Numbered from the stretch's first letter, positions 54,053 through 62,754 are shown. The stretch: 64,000 nt of DNA from Paracoccus acridae (GCF_014642735.1 NZ_BMIV01000003.1:241846-305845), one strand, 5' to 3'. Notes: a model not told the origin generated them from the letters alone. A program made the numbers and translations.

Positions 54053-54682
54053 ATGGCCGACCGCAGGATCCTGCTGATTGGAAGCGTGGCAGCCCTGGCC
54101 CTTCTGGGGACGGGCGGGGCCTGGCTGGCGGCGCGCCAGTCCGGCGATCCCTTTGCCGAATGCCAGGGCAGCGCCGTTGCAGGCGGCATGGACAGCTTCG
54201 GCACCGATTTCACCCTGACCCGCCAGGACGGGCAGCGCGTCACGGCCGAGCAGGTCTTTGACAAGCCCTCCCTGCTTTATTTCGGCTATACCTTCTGCCC
54301 CGATGTCTGCCCCATGGACAGCGCCCGCAACGCCGAGGCCGCGACCCTGTTGCAGGAACAGGGCAAGGACGTGCAGACGGTCTTCGTCACCGTCGATCCC
54401 AAGCGCGACACGCCCGAGGTGGTGGCCGACTTCACCAGCCTGTTTTCCGACGACATGATCGGCCTGACCGGCTCCGAGGAGGAGATCGCCGCCGTCAACA
54501 AGGGCTGGCGAAACTATTACAAGGCCAATGACGAGGAAGACCAGGAATACTATCTGGTCGATCACATGACCAACACCTATCTGGTCATGCCCGGCAACCG
54601 GACGGTGGCCTTCTTCGGACGCGACACCCCGCCCGAGGTGATGGCCGAACGGGTCGGATGTTTCGTGGATGCCCTTGGCTGA
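54053..54682 (+). CDS. senC: SCO1/SenC/PrrC copper chaperone
   Basis: 209 residues anchored by one N-terminal helix (ILLIGSVAALALLGTGGAWLAA). The thioredoxin-like domain has the copper-binding C82-x3-C86 (YTFCPDVCPMD) and distal H171 (LVDHMTNTYLV), plus VTVDPKRDTPEVV. It delivers copper to cytochrome c oxidase and, as PrrC, relays oxidase activity to RegB. AAGGAG precedes ATG at 54053. 67 bases before regA. Confidence 0.94.
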   Translation: MADRRILLIGSVAALALLGTGGAWLAARQSGDPFAECQGSAVAGGMDSFGTDFTLTRQDGQRVTAEQVFDKPSLLYFGYTFCPDVCPMDSARNAEAATLLQEQGKDVQTVFVTVDPKRDTPEVVADFTSLFSDDMIGLTGSEEEIAAVNKGWRNYYKANDEEDQEYYLVDHMTNTYLVMPGNRTVAFFGRDTPPEVMAERVGCFVDALG

Positions 54683-54749
54683 GAAGTGATTGCCCCCGTT
54701 CCATCCTTGCGGCAGTGTTGCTGTTTACCCAAGGTGGGATACGCGCGTC

Positions 54750-55310
54750 ATGGAAGACGATACCCTTTCCCGGATGAATCCCGGACCCGATCCGTCGCTG
54801 TTGCTGGTCGATGACGACGAGATCTTCGTGACCCGGCTGGCCCGCGCCATGGAAAAGCGCGGCTTTGCCGCCCGCACCGCCATCAGCGTGGCCGATGCCC
54901 TGGCCATGATCCGAGAGGCGCCGCCCGCCTATGCCGTGGTCGATCTGCGGCTGGAGGACGGCAACGGCCTTGATGTGGTCGAGGCGCTGCGCGAGCTTCG
55001 GGACGATGCCCGCATCATCGTGCTGACCGGCTATGGCGCCATCGCCACCGCCGTCGCCGCCGTGAAGATGGGCGCGACCGATTATCTGGCAAAGCCCGCA
55101 GATGCAAATGACGTAACGTCTGCGTTACTGTCCAGCCGGGAATCCCTTCCCCCGCCGTCCGACAATCCGATGTCCGCAGACCGCGTGAGATGGGAACATA
55201 TTCAGCGTGTTTATGAACAATGCGACCGCAATGTCAGTGAAACGGCAAGACGGCTGCATATGCATCGCCGGACACTTCAGCGAATTCTCGCCAAAAGAGG
55301 ACCGCGTTAA
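54750..55310 (+). CDS. regA: Redox response regulator RegA/PrrA/ActR
   Basis: 186 residues from ATG at 54750; the frame extends upstream without family similarity. The receiver domain shows LLLVDDDEIF, phospho-acceptor D65 (AVVDLRLEDGNGL), VLTGYGAIATAV and KPADANDV. The C-terminal Fis-type HTH is almost invariant in the family: RVRWEHIQRVYEQCDRNVSETARRLHMHRRTLQRILAKRGPR. A proline-rich linker (LPPPSDNP) joins the two. It controls respiration, carbon fixation and photosynthesis-type genes in relatives. Confidence 0.96.
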   Translation: MEDDTLSRMNPGPDPSLLLVDDDEIFVTRLARAMEKRGFAARTAISVADALAMIREAPPAYAVVDLRLEDGNGLDVVEALRELRDDARIIVLTGYGAIATAVAAVKMGATDYLAKPADANDVTSALLSSRESLPPPSDNPMSADRVRWEHIQRVYEQCDRNVSETARRLHMHRRTLQRILAKRGPR

Positions 55311-55350
55311 CATATTCGAGCTATCTTGTAATTGGGATCGTCTTGTATCA

Positions 55351-55368
55351 AATTGCTAATTAGCAATT
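55351..55368. promoter_or_regulatory. Perfect 18-bp palindrome upstream of the H-NS-like gene
   Basis: AATTGCTAATTAGCAATT, 19 bases ahead of the chosen start, inside an AT-rich gap after regA. A perfect, AT-rich palindrome in this GC-rich genome is a good operator candidate, possibly for autoregulation by the H-NS-like protein or for another factor. Confidence 0.5.
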
Positions 55369-55387
55369 CAATGTGGATACAAAAGAA

Positions 55388-55699
55388 ATGAACTTCGATC
55401 TCGACAAGATGACGCTCAAGGAACTGCGTGATCTTCGGGCAAAATTGGACCGGGCGATTAATTCCTATGAAGACCGGAAACGGCGCGAGGCCTTGGCTGC
55501 GATCGAGGAAGCGGCGCGTGAACATGGTTTCAACCTGACCGACCTGACTGGCGCCAAGCCGCGCAAGTCGGGTTCCGTCCCCCCAAAATACGCAAATCCC
55601 GAAGATCCGACGATGACCTGGACCGGACGGGGCCGCAAGCCTCGCTGGGTGCGGGAAAACCTGGAAGGCGGCAAGCAGTTGGACGATCTGCTGATCTGA
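55388..55699 (+). CDS. hvrA: H-NS-family DNA-binding protein, HvrA-like
   Basis: 103 residues from ATG at 55388 (MNFDLDKMTLKELRDLRAKLDRAI). GTG at 55373 would add five residues; neither has a strong ribosome site. An N-terminal coiled coil (about 8-45) drives oligomerisation, and the C-terminal H-NS motif is TWTGRGRKPRWVRENL (about 78-93). The gene directly follows regA as in Rhodobacter, where HvrA/Spb affects photosynthesis and nitrogen genes. Confidence 0.9.
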   Translation: MNFDLDKMTLKELRDLRAKLDRAINSYEDRKRREALAAIEEAAREHGFNLTDLTGAKPRKSGSVPPKYANPEDPTMTWTGRGRKPRWVRENLEGGKQLDDLLI

Positions 55700-55713
55700 C
55701 CGCGTTTTTACGG

Positions 55714-55740
55714 AAAGGCCGTCCCCTGGGGCGGCCTTTT
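55714..55740 (+). terminator. Intrinsic terminator after hvrA
   Basis: AAAGGCCGTCCCC pairs with GGGGCGGCCTTT with one bulged T and a single-base turn, followed by TTTTG. It lies 15 bases after the hvrA stop and can serve the convergent HD-hydrolase gene, which ends at 55742, as well. Confidence 0.8.
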
Positions 55741-55741
55741 G

Positions 55742-56350
55742 TCAGGCCGTGCCGTCCGGGGAACGCATCAGCATCTGGAAACGGTCCAGAAAGGCCGCGC
55801 GTACCTGGGCAGGCGGCCGTAATTCAATATGCAATACAGACAAAATGGCGTTGTTCTGCATGGGAAACAGGCGCCTTGCCTCGGATTCCGTAAATCCCGC
55901 GATTTGAACGGCTTCCAGCCGGGCTGAAATCCGGTCCGCGACCTTGATTTTCGACTTGATCGCCGCCGGTAAAACAGCCGGCAGCCCGAAACGAAGATGG
56001 ATCGCGGCGGTCAGGCGTTCGTCCATGCGGCCATATTCGGATCCAAGCGCCGCCTTGACGGGCGAAATCATGTCGCCGATCACATATTCCGGCGCATCGT
56101 GCAAAAGCGCGGCCAGCCGCCAGCGGATTTCGATGCCGGGATGAAGGCGGGTCAGGATATCTTCCACCAGCAAGGAATGCTCGGCCACGGAATAGGGCCA
56201 GTCCCCTTGGGTCTGGCCGTTCCACCGGGCCACGAAGGCCAGTCCATGGGCGATATCGGTGATCTCGATGTCCAGCGGCGTCGGATCCAGAAGATCCAGA
56301 CGCCGGCCCGACAGCATCCGCTGCCAGGCGCGGCGCTGTCGGGCGGCCAT
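55742..56350 (-). CDS. HD-domain phosphohydrolase (YfbR-like)
   Basis: 202 residues. The HD metal site is seen as SVAEHSLLVEDIL (H58) and ALLHDAPEYVIGDM (H84, D85) with D-x-x-x-R-L-x-A later (DRISARLEA). This matches the HD_3/YfbR group, which includes 5'-deoxynucleotidases, but many members are uncharacterised. It is the last gene of fxsA-secB-HD, six bases after secB. Confidence 0.82.
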   Translation of the reverse strand: MAARQRRAWQRMLSGRRLDLLDPTPLDIEITDIAHGLAFVARWNGQTQGDWPYSVAEHSLLVEDILTRLHPGIEIRWRLAALLHDAPEYVIGDMISPVKAALGSEYGRMDERLTAAIHLRFGLPAVLPAAIKSKIKVADRISARLEAVQIAGFTESEARRLFPMQNNAILSVLHIELRPPAQVRAAFLDRFQMLMRSPDGTA

Positions 56351-56356
56351 GAGGTT

Positions 56357-56872
56357 TCAGGACAGCCGCTGATCCGCGGGTGCGCCCGCCTGCTGGGCCT
56401 GCGCGCGCCGCGCCAGTTCCTGGCGATACAGCGCCACGAAATCCACCGGATCCATGTTGAAGGGCGGGAAGCCCCCGTCGCGCGTCACGTCAGCGATGAT
56501 GCGCCGCACGAAGGGAAACAGCATCCGCGGGCATTCGATCATCAGGAAGGCGTGCAACTGTTCTTCCGGCACGCCTTCGATCATGAAGACCCCGCCGTAA
56601 TCCAGTTCCGCCAGAAACAGGGTCGAATTGTCGGCCTTGTTGGTCGAGGTGACACGAAATTTTGAAATCACCTCGTATTGATGATCGCCCGCGCGCTTGC
56701 GGGCATCCAGGCTGACCTGGACGGTGATCTCGGGCTGCACCTCGCCCTGCGGGGCGCCCTTGGTGGCGACGGCATTTTCAAAGGACAGGTCGCGGATATA
56801 CTGCGCCAGGATTTGCATCCGCACCTGCGGGGCTGCGGGTGCCGTGCCGTTGGGGGTGGTTTCGTCGGCCAT
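56357..56872 (-). CDS. secB: Protein-export chaperone SecB
   Basis: 171 residues. Family landmarks: QILAQYIRDLSFENA, EITVQVSLDARKR, YEVISKFRVTSTN, LFLAELDYGGVFMIEGVPEEQLHAFLMIECPRMLFPFVRRIIADVTRDGGFPPFNMDPVDFVALY. The homotetramer keeps preproteins unfolded and delivers them to SecA. An acidic/Ala-rich start and a Gln/Ala-rich tail are normal. Confidence 0.97.
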   Translation of the reverse strand: MADETTPNGTAPAAPQVRMQILAQYIRDLSFENAVATKGAPQGEVQPEITVQVSLDARKRAGDHQYEVISKFRVTSTNKADNSTLFLAELDYGGVFMIEGVPEEQLHAFLMIECPRMLFPFVRRIIADVTRDGGFPPFNMDPVDFVALYRQELARRAQAQQAGAPADQRLS

Positions 56873-56928
56873 GGGTTTTCCTTGTCGGATCATCGTTTCG
56901 CCGGTTCTAGCAGGCGCGGGGCGGTGCC

Positions 56929-57465
56929 TCAATGGCGTGTCCAGCCGGAATTGCCGCGCCGGGCGGGGTCGTCCCCCAGATCCTCGGGCAGGTCCAGGGG
57001 CGGGCGGGCATTGCGCGCGGGGGGCACGTCCTCGACCACGTAATCCGCGTCGATCACCCCGTCGGCATAGGGCGGGCGATAGGTTTCGCGCCGGGCCGTG
57101 TTCATCTGCACGGTCCTGACCCCCATCCGGCGCACGGCACGCCGCATGATCAGGTCGCGCACCGGCGGGATCAGCAGCAGCAGGGCGACCATGTCGGTCA
57201 GGAAGCCGGGCACGATCAGCAGCGCGCCCGCCAGGATCTGCATCATGCCATGGGCCAGCGGCCGGGACGGATCGCGCAATTCGGCCAGGCTGCGCTGCGC
57301 CTGCATCCAGGCCTGCGTCCCCTGCGAACGGATCACCGCCACGCCCAGCACCGCGGCCAGGACCACCAGCCCCAGCGTGGCCCAGACCCCGATCAGCCCG
57401 CCGACCTGGATGAACAGCGCGATCTCGACGATCGGCAGCACGATGAACAGCCACAACAGCCGCAT
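56929..57465 (-). CDS. fxsA: FxsA-family membrane protein
   Basis: 178 residues from ATG at 57465, preceded by GGAGG. The FxsA domain shows LLWLFIVLPIVEIALFIQVGGLIG, LGVAVIRSQGTQAWMQAQRSLAELRDP and GMMQILAGALLIVPGFLTDMVALLLLIPPVRDLIMRR, with two to three helices, then a polar C-terminal tail of about 60 residues. E. coli FxsA relieves F-exclusion of phage T7; the cellular role is unclear. Upstream of secB by 56 bases, divergent from timA. Confidence 0.92.
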   Translation of the reverse strand: MRLLWLFIVLPIVEIALFIQVGGLIGVWATLGLVVLAAVLGVAVIRSQGTQAWMQAQRSLAELRDPSRPLAHGMMQILAGALLIVPGFLTDMVALLLLIPPVRDLIMRRAVRRMGVRTVQMNTARRETYRPPYADGVIDADYVVEDVPPARNARPPLDLPEDLGDDPARRGNSGWTRH

Positions 57466-57575
57466 GGGGAATCCCTCCTTGCGGACCAGGGGATAACTGG
57501 ACTTGCCCCGGTCCAATCCCTACATAATGGCCCAGATCGCAGATACCAGCCAAGTCGGATAAGAGGCCAAATCGC

Positions 57576-58232
57576 ATGAACAACCCGCTGTTGCAGTTGC
57601 TTGTCCTGGCCGGGATCGCGATTTTCCTGATCCTGCGGCTGCGCAATGTCCTTGGGACGCGCGACGGCTACGAACCTCCGCAGGTCGAGGCTCCCAGCAC
57701 CCCCCGTCCGCGCTTCGACGTGATCGAGGGCACGGCCGAGGAGGCCGATCACGACATCCTGGACCATGCCGAGGCCGGCAGCCCGACCGCCCATGCCCTG
57801 GCCGCGATGAAGTCGGCCGAGCCGTCCTTCGGCGTGATGGATTTCCTCAACGGTTCGAAATCGGCCTATGAGATGATCCTGATGGCCTTTGAGCGCGGCG
57901 ACCTGTCCGATGTGCGGCCCTTCCTGTCCGAGCCGGTGGCCGAGGCGTTCCAGTCGGTGATCGACGCCCGCGCCGCCCATGGCCATACGGTCACGGCGCA
58001 GTATATCGGCACGCGCGAAACCGCGCTGGCAGGGGCGGAATACGATCCGGCCACAGGCATGGGCATGGTAACGGTCCGCTTCGTGGGCGAACTGATCGCG
58101 GCCACCCGCGATGCGGCGGGCAATGTGGTCGAAGGCGATCCCAAGGCCCCGCGCAAGCAGCGCGACACCTGGACCTTTGCCCGGCGCATGGGGCAGGACG
58201 ATCCGAACTGGCAGCTGGTCGCGACCGGCTGA
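57576..58232 (+). CDS. Tim44/TimA-domain protein
   Basis: 218 residues: one N-terminal helix (LLQLLVLAGIAIFLILRLRNVLG), an acidic/Pro-rich linker, and a Tim44-like domain (FGVMDFLNGSKSAYEMILMAFERGDLSDVRPFLSEPVAEAFQSVIDARAAHGHTV, then VTVRFVGELIAATRDAAGNV and KQRDTWTFARRMGQDDPNWQLVAT). This is the alphaproteobacterial relative of mitochondrial Tim44 (TimA), membrane-attached and of unclear function. It is coupled to smr by a TGATG overlap. Confidence 0.9.
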   Translation: MNNPLLQLLVLAGIAIFLILRLRNVLGTRDGYEPPQVEAPSTPRPRFDVIEGTAEEADHDILDHAEAGSPTAHALAAMKSAEPSFGVMDFLNGSKSAYEMILMAFERGDLSDVRPFLSEPVAEAFQSVIDARAAHGHTVTAQYIGTRETALAGAEYDPATGMGMVTVRFVGELIAATRDAAGNVVEGDPKAPRKQRDTWTFARRMGQDDPNWQLVATG

Positions 58233-58813
58233 TGGCCCGTCGCCGGGGTCTGACCCCTGAAGACAAGGATCTGTGGGCGCGCGTCGCCCGCAGCGCCGTG
58301 CCCCTGCACCCCGAACGGCCCAAGGCCGCCGATCCCGAAATGCGCCCGGCGCCCAAGCCCGCCCCACTGCGGGCGGCCGTGCCGGATTTCCAGATCGGCC
58401 AGATGGTCCCGTCGCGGCCCCTTTCCGTTTCCCATTCCCCCAGCCCTGCGCAGCGCCTGTCCCAGCAACCTCTGCGCATGGACCCCAAGACCCACCGCCG
58501 CATGGCCCAGGGCAAGCTGGTGCCCGAGGCGCGGCTGGATCTGCATGGGCTCACGCTGGCGGCCGCGCATCCCGAACTGATCGGCTTCATCCTGTCCTGC
58601 CACGCCCAGGGGCGGCGGCTGGTGCTGGTCATCACCGGCAAGGGCAAGGGGGATCACGGTCCCCTGCCCACGCGGTCCGGCGCGCTGCGCCATCAGGTGC
58701 CGCACTGGCTGCACATGCCGCCCTTGTCGGGCGTGGTCCAGCAGGTCACGGCCGCGCATTACCGCCACGGGGGCGAGGGGGCCTATTACGTCTATCTGCG
58801 CCGCAGGGGTTAG
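58232..58813 (+). CDS. Smr-domain protein
   Basis: 193 residues. The first 90 or so are basic and proline-rich without a fold I recognise. The C-terminal Smr (MutS2-type) domain has LDLHGLTLAAA (L-D-L-H-G), RLVLVITGKGKGDHG and the LHxPPLSG-like WLHMPPLSGVVQQVTAAHYRHGGEGAYYVYLRR. Smr domains are nicking endonucleases of nucleic acids. Target unknown. Start overlaps the timA stop by one base. Confidence 0.9.
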   Translation: MARRRGLTPEDKDLWARVARSAVPLHPERPKAADPEMRPAPKPAPLRAAVPDFQIGQMVPSRPLSVSHSPSPAQRLSQQPLRMDPKTHRRMAQGKLVPEARLDLHGLTLAAAHPELIGFILSCHAQGRRLVLVITGKGKGDHGPLPTRSGALRHQVPHWLHMPPLSGVVQQVTAAHYRHGGEGAYYVYLRRRG

Positions 58814-58833
58814 AAGACGCTGCCGCATCGCCG

Positions 58834-59901
58834 CTAGAAGGCCGGCGACAGCACCACCTGGACCGCCTGTTCCACCCGGCTGACCGCCCCGCCGATCAGG
58901 CCCGGCGCGACGCCGCCTTCCTGGGGCAGGATGTTGTCCAGATCCCCTGCACGGCGCAGGATCTGCTGCAAGGTGGGTGAATCGGCCAGGTTGAAATGGC
59001 CATATCCCGTGTCGAACGCGCCGGTATCCACCACGATCACGTCCAGATCGGCCACCGGGCGCGCGTCGGGGATGTTGCCCAGCCGCACCGGCTCGTCCGA
59101 GATCAGCGCCGCCAGCTGCAGCGCCCGGTCCCTGGGCGAGGTGAGGATCACGAAAGGCCGGGGCAGCGGCCCGATGGCGCGGACCTGCGACCGGAACAGC
59201 CGCAGATCCAGGTCCGGCGAGATCAGGACCACGCCGTCCACCTGCTCGATCAGGTCGCGCCGTCCCGACAGGGCCATCTGGCGCAATCCTTCCATCAGCA
59301 ACTGGCTGCCCATCGAATGGGCCATCAGCACGATCTTGCCGCGGCCGCGCGTCCGGGCCAGCAGGTCGATCGTCTGCACCAATCCGTCGCGCGAATAAAG
59401 CGCGCCATCCCGATCGCCCGAATAGGCATAGGGCTTCATCCGCGAGGGCCAGGAGAAATGCGCGTGGACCCCCGGCAGGCGCAGGTCATGGGCCAGTTGC
59501 GCGGTGCGATAGACGCCTTCGGCGAAGCTGTAGTTGTATCCATGCACGAACAGGATGATGTCCCGGTCGTCGGGCGCGCGGCCGGCCAGGTCGGCTTCGA
59601 TGGCGCGGCGAAAGGCGTCGGCGCCTGCCAGGCGCCCGCCGCCGCTGACCAGAAACTGCGCGGCGGGGTCGCCGTCGGGCCGGGGATAGGCCAGATCTCC
59701 GGCGGCCCGTTCGGGGGGAACCGAAACGTCGATGCGCGAGAACCACGGCTGCGGCACATGCTGCCCGTCAGGGGTGCGCTGGGATGCGATCCAGACGGTT
59801 TCCAGGATCGAAGGCCGGTATCCTTCGGGCGCCATGACAAGGGTGCCGCGCGGGGCGCAGGCAGCCAGGATCAGCACAAGACACAAAAGAAAACGCCGCA
59901 A
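58834..59901 (-). CDS. DUF900-type alpha/beta-hydrolase lipoprotein
   Basis: 355 residues beginning with TTG at 59901. An in-frame TGA two codons upstream rules out a longer form, and GAAGG lies seven bases before the TTG. The lipobox LILAAC puts the lipidated cysteine at residue 15. The hydrolase fold shows IILFVHGYNYSFAEGVYR (oxyanion HGYN, 120-123), FSWPSR and the nucleophile elbow LMAHSMGSQ (S196), with a plausible acid in LISPDLDL and a His in GYGHFNLADSP. Envelope-located esterase or lipase of unknown substrate. The start region can fold into a hairpin (59894-59930). Confidence 0.85.
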   Translation of the reverse strand: MRRFLLCLVLILAACAPRGTLVMAPEGYRPSILETVWIASQRTPDGQHVPQPWFSRIDVSVPPERAAGDLAYPRPDGDPAAQFLVSGGGRLAGADAFRRAIEADLAGRAPDDRDIILFVHGYNYSFAEGVYRTAQLAHDLRLPGVHAHFSWPSRMKPYAYSGDRDGALYSRDGLVQTIDLLARTRGRGKIVLMAHSMGSQLLMEGLRQMALSGRRDLIEQVDGVVLISPDLDLRLFRSQVRAIGPLPRPFVILTSPRDRALQLAALISDEPVRLGNIPDARPVADLDVIVVDTGAFDTGYGHFNLADSPTLQQILRRAGDLDNILPQEGGVAPGLIGGAVSRVEQAVQVVLSPAF

Positions 59902-59930
59902 GCGTCACCTTCAGGGAAACGGTTGCGGCG
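59894..59930 (-). promoter_or_regulatory. Hairpin enclosing the ribosome site and TTG start of the hydrolase gene
   Basis: On the minus strand CGCCGCAA (59930-59923) pairs with TTGCGGCG (59901-59894), the latter beginning with the TTG start codon. The 21-base loop holds the GAAGG ribosome site. TTTTCTTTT follows the stem, so it could also act as a terminator or attenuator after the small gene upstream. Confidence 0.45.
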
Positions 59931-59968
59931 AACCTGTCAGAGAAACCGGCGTCAGGCCAGTCCCGGCA

Positions 59969-60154
59969 TCATGCGGGACCGCCGTAATTCGCCTTCGGGC
60001 CCATGAAGTACCACAGGATCAACCCGACCACGGGCAGAATCGCGATCAGGGCGATCCACAGGATCTTGGTGCCCATGCTGACATTCGTGTTGATGACGGA
60101 CGCGATGGCCCAGACATCCAGCACGAAGATGATGATTCCGAAAACGTAACCCAT
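59969..60154 (-). CDS. Small PLDc_N-type membrane protein
   Basis: 61 residues with two helices: YVFGIIIFVLDVWAIASVI and ILWIALIAILPVVGLILWYFMGP, then KANYGGPA. This matches the short PLDc_N (cardiolipin-synthase N-terminal) family, here without any phospholipase domain. ATG at 60154 has AAAGGGGG ahead. Function unknown; possibly an envelope-stress or membrane-organising protein. 47 bases after hslU, same strand. Confidence 0.82.
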   Translation of the reverse strand: MGYVFGIIIFVLDVWAIASVINTNVSMGTKILWIALIAILPVVGLILWYFMGPKANYGGPA

Positions 60155-60201
60155 GCCAGTCCCCCTTTCGGTGCCAACCCCCAACCGCGCCGGGCGGTTC
60201 C

Positions 60202-61509
60202 TTACAGGACGTAACGCGACAGATCGGTGGACCGCGCCAGATCGCCCAGGTGGCGTTCGACATAGGCCGCATCGACCTCGACCGTCTCGCCGCCCTTGTC
60301 GGGGGCGCTGAAGGACAGTTCCTCGAAGACCCGCTCGATCACGGTGTAAAGGCGGCGGGCGCCGATGTTTTCGACCGATGCATTCACCTCGGCCGCGATG
60401 CGGGCCAGGGCGGCGATCCCGTCATCGGCAAAGCCCACGGTCACGCCCTCGGTCGCCATCAGGGCGGTGTATTGGCGCGTCAGGGCATTGTCGGTCTCGG
60501 TCAGGATGCGGATGAAGTCTTCCTCGGTCAGGGCGCGCAGTTCGACCCGGATCGGCAGTCGGCCCTGCAGTTCCGGCAACAGATCGCTGGGCTTGGCGAC
60601 ATGGAAGGCGCCCGAGGCGATGAACAGGATGTGATCGGTCTTCACCGGGCCGTATTTTGTGGAAACCGTCGTGCCCTCGATCAGCGGCAGCAGGTCGCGC
60701 TGCACGCCCTCGCGGCTGACATCGCCGCCGCGTGCATCGGCGCGCGCGCAGACCTTGTCGATCTCGTCGATGAAGACGATGCCGTTCTGCTGCACCGCGT
60801 CCAGGGCGGCGGCCTTGACGGCGTCGTCCTCCAGCAGCTTGTCGGCTTCTTCCGCAATCAGCAGGTCATAGCTTTCGGCGACCGTCAGCTTGCGCCGCAC
60901 GCGACGTCCACCAAAGGCCTTCATCAGCCCCGACAGATCCATCATCCCGCCCAGGCTGGCGCCCGGCTGGCCCGGAATCTCCATCGTGCCCAGCGGGTTC
61001 GAATGGTCCTGCACCTCAAGCTCGATCACGGTGTCGTCCAGCTCGCCCCGCTTCAGCTTGTCGCGGAACATCTGCCGGGTGCCGTCGCGCGCGTCCTTGC
61101 CGGCCAGGGCCTCGATCACGCGATCCTCGGCCGACTTGTGGGCGCGGGCCTTGACCGCCTCGCGCATCCGTTCGCGGGTGTCGATCATCGCGGCATCGGT
61201 CAGGTCGCGGATGATCTGTTCCACGTCGCGGCCGACATAGCCCACCTCGGTGAACTTGGTCGCCTCGACCTTGATGAAGGGGGCGTTGGCAAGCTTGGCC
61301 AGGCGGCGGCTGATCTCGGTCTTGCCGACGCCGGTCGGCCCGATCATCAGGATGTTCTTGGGATACACCTCGTCGCGCAGGTCGTCGCCCAGTTGCTTGC
61401 GGCGCCAGCGGTTGCGCAGCGCCACCGCCACGGCGCGCTTGGCGTCCTTCTGGCCGATGATGAAGCGGTCCAGTTCGGACACGATTTCGCGCGGGGTCAG
61501 GTCGGTCAT
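60202..61509 (-). CDS. hslU: ATP-dependent protease ATPase subunit HslU
   Basis: 435 residues, the usual length. Landmarks: [32 protein letters not shown], Walker [10 protein letters not shown] (57-65), [22 protein letters not shown], Walker [10 protein letters not shown], and the C-terminal [24 protein letters not shown] whose tail docks into HslV. It unfolds substrates for HslV. The frame is open upstream, but ATG at 61509 fits the family. An RpoH-like promoter sits just upstream. Confidence 0.97.
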   Translation of the reverse strand: MTDLTPREIVSELDRFIIGQKDAKRAVAVALRNRWRRKQLGDDLRDEVYPKNILMIGPTGVGKTEISRRLAKLANAPFIKVEATKFTEVGYVGRDVEQIIRDLTDAAMIDTRERMREAVKARAHKSAEDRVIEALAGKDARDGTRQMFRDKLKRGELDDTVIELEVQDHSNPLGTMEIPGQPGASLGGMMDLSGLMKAFGGRRVRRKLTVAESYDLLIAEEADKLLEDDAVKAAALDAVQQNGIVFIDEIDKVCARADARGGDVSREGVQRDLLPLIEGTTVSTKYGPVKTDHILFIASGAFHVAKPSDLLPELQGRLPIRVELRALTEEDFIRILTETDNALTRQYTALMATEGVTVGFADDGIAALARIAAEVNASVENIGARRLYTVIERVFEELSFSAPDKGGETVEVDAAYVERHLGDLARSTDLSRYVL

Positions 61510-61534
61510 GGGTCTGCCTTTCGGTTTGAAGCGG

Positions 61535-61564
61535 CAGATATAGGCTTGGACACGCAATTTGAAG
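61535..61564 (-). promoter_or_regulatory. RpoH (heat-shock) type promoter of hslU
   Basis: Minus strand: CTTCAAA, with CTTC at 61564-61561, then 16 bases, then CCTATATCTG (61544-61535). The -10 matches the alphaproteobacterial heat-shock consensus CYTATNTNNG at every position; the -35 has one mismatch to CTTG and the spacing is one base short. It lies 26 bases before the hslU start. hslV has a matching element. Confidence 0.5.
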
Positions 61565-61611
61565 GGAGGGCGCCGACAGACTGTGCTTGATTGGCGGGTC
61601 CGCCCGTCGGC

Positions 61612-62154
61612 ATGATGGCGATCATGACGCCGACGACCCCGCCCGCCTTGTCCTTCAGCCCCGTCACCGCCGCGGATCTTCCCCTGATCGCGCGCTGGAT
61701 GGACCAGCCCCATTGGCGCGAATGGTGGAGCAGCGATGTCGAGACCGAGCTTGGCTATCTTCGCGACATCGTCGAAGGGCGCGACAGCACCCGGGCCTTC
61801 CTGTTCCGTCTGGACGGGCAGCCCACCGGCTATATCCAGGTCTGGCGGATCGCTGACGCGCGGGTGGAGCCCTGGTTGTCCGAGGCGCCCTGGGTGATGG
61901 ACCTGCCCGACGATGCGGTGGGCGTCGATCTGTCCATCGGTCCGCCCGATCTTCTGTCGCGGGGCCTGGGGTCGCGTGTCTTGCGGGCCTTCGTGGCGCT
62001 GCTGCGGTCGGAAGGGCATGGCACCATCATCATAGACCCGGACGAGACGAACCTGCGGGCGATCCGGGCTTATTGGAAGGCCGGGTTTCGCCCCATCGCG
62101 GCCCTGGCCGGCCGGATGGGCGACTGTCTTCTGATGCGTCACGAGGAATCCTAG
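61612..62154 (+). CDS. GNAT acetyltransferase (aminoglycoside 6'-N-acetyltransferase-like)
   Basis: 180 residues from ATG at 61612; ATG at 61615 or 61624 is equally possible because no clear ribosome site marks one. The fold is Acetyltransf_8-like: [63 protein letters not shown] (acetyl-CoA loop R/Q-x-x-G-x-G/S) and [21 protein letters not shown]. Similar proteins include siderophore-biosynthesis and aminoglycoside acetyltransferases; substrate unknown. Divergent from hslU. Confidence 0.85.
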   Translation: MMAIMTPTTPPALSFSPVTAADLPLIARWMDQPHWREWWSSDVETELGYLRDIVEGRDSTRAFLFRLDGQPTGYIQVWRIADARVEPWLSEAPWVMDLPDDAVGVDLSIGPPDLLSRGLGSRVLRAFVALLRSEGHGTIIIDPDETNLRAIRAYWKAGFRPIAALAGRMGDCLLMRHEES

Positions 62155-62226
62155 GCGCCATTGTCCCGGGGAACAATCGGCGGGGCGCCACGTTGCCCCC
62201 GGCACCCGAACACCGGAGGACAAGAC

Positions 62227-62718
62227 ATGCCTACGCCTGACGAACTGAAAGCCCGCCTGTGGAAGGCCCTTCGCTCTGACATGACCGTGATGCTGGGCCT
62301 GGTCGGCGGCGAACATGGCCATACCCGGCCCATGACCTCGCAGATCGAGGAAGGGGACAACGGGCCGCTGTGGTTCTTCACGTCGCGCGACAATGCCCTG
62401 GTGGAAAAGCTGGCGGGTGGCGCGCAGGACGCGGCGGCGCATTTCGTGTCCAAGGGCCACGATCTTTGGGCCTCGATCGAAGGGTCGCTGACCGAGGATA
62501 CCGACCGGGCGGTGGTGGATCGGCTGTGGAACAGCCATGTCGCCGCCTGGTACGAGGAAGGCAAGGACGACCCCAAGCTGGTCCTGCTGCGCTTCGATCC
62601 GCAAAAAGCCGAGATTTGGCTGGATGCGTCAAGCATCGTCGCGGGCGCCATGGTGGCGCTTGGCATCAGCGATCCCAAGGAAAGCTACAAGGACAACGTG
62701 GCGACCGTGCGGTTGTGA
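62227..62718 (+). CDS. Pyridoxamine 5'-phosphate oxidase-like (general stress protein 26 type) flavoprotein
   Basis: 163 residues. GGAGGA lies ahead of the ATG. The split-barrel fold is indicated by [69 protein letters not shown] and [33 protein letters not shown]. The W-F-F-T-S and P-M-T FMN-contact motifs match the Pyrid_ox_like group rather than true PdxH. Role probably FMN-dependent reduction or flavin storage under stress. Confidence 0.88.
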   Translation: MPTPDELKARLWKALRSDMTVMLGLVGGEHGHTRPMTSQIEEGDNGPLWFFTSRDNALVEKLAGGAQDAAAHFVSKGHDLWASIEGSLTEDTDRAVVDRLWNSHVAAWYEEGKDDPKLVLLRFDPQKAEIWLDASSIVAGAMVALGISDPKESYKDNVATVRL

Positions 62719-62754
62719 CATCCGCCTGAACGGCCCGCGCCAACCCGCAGAACC

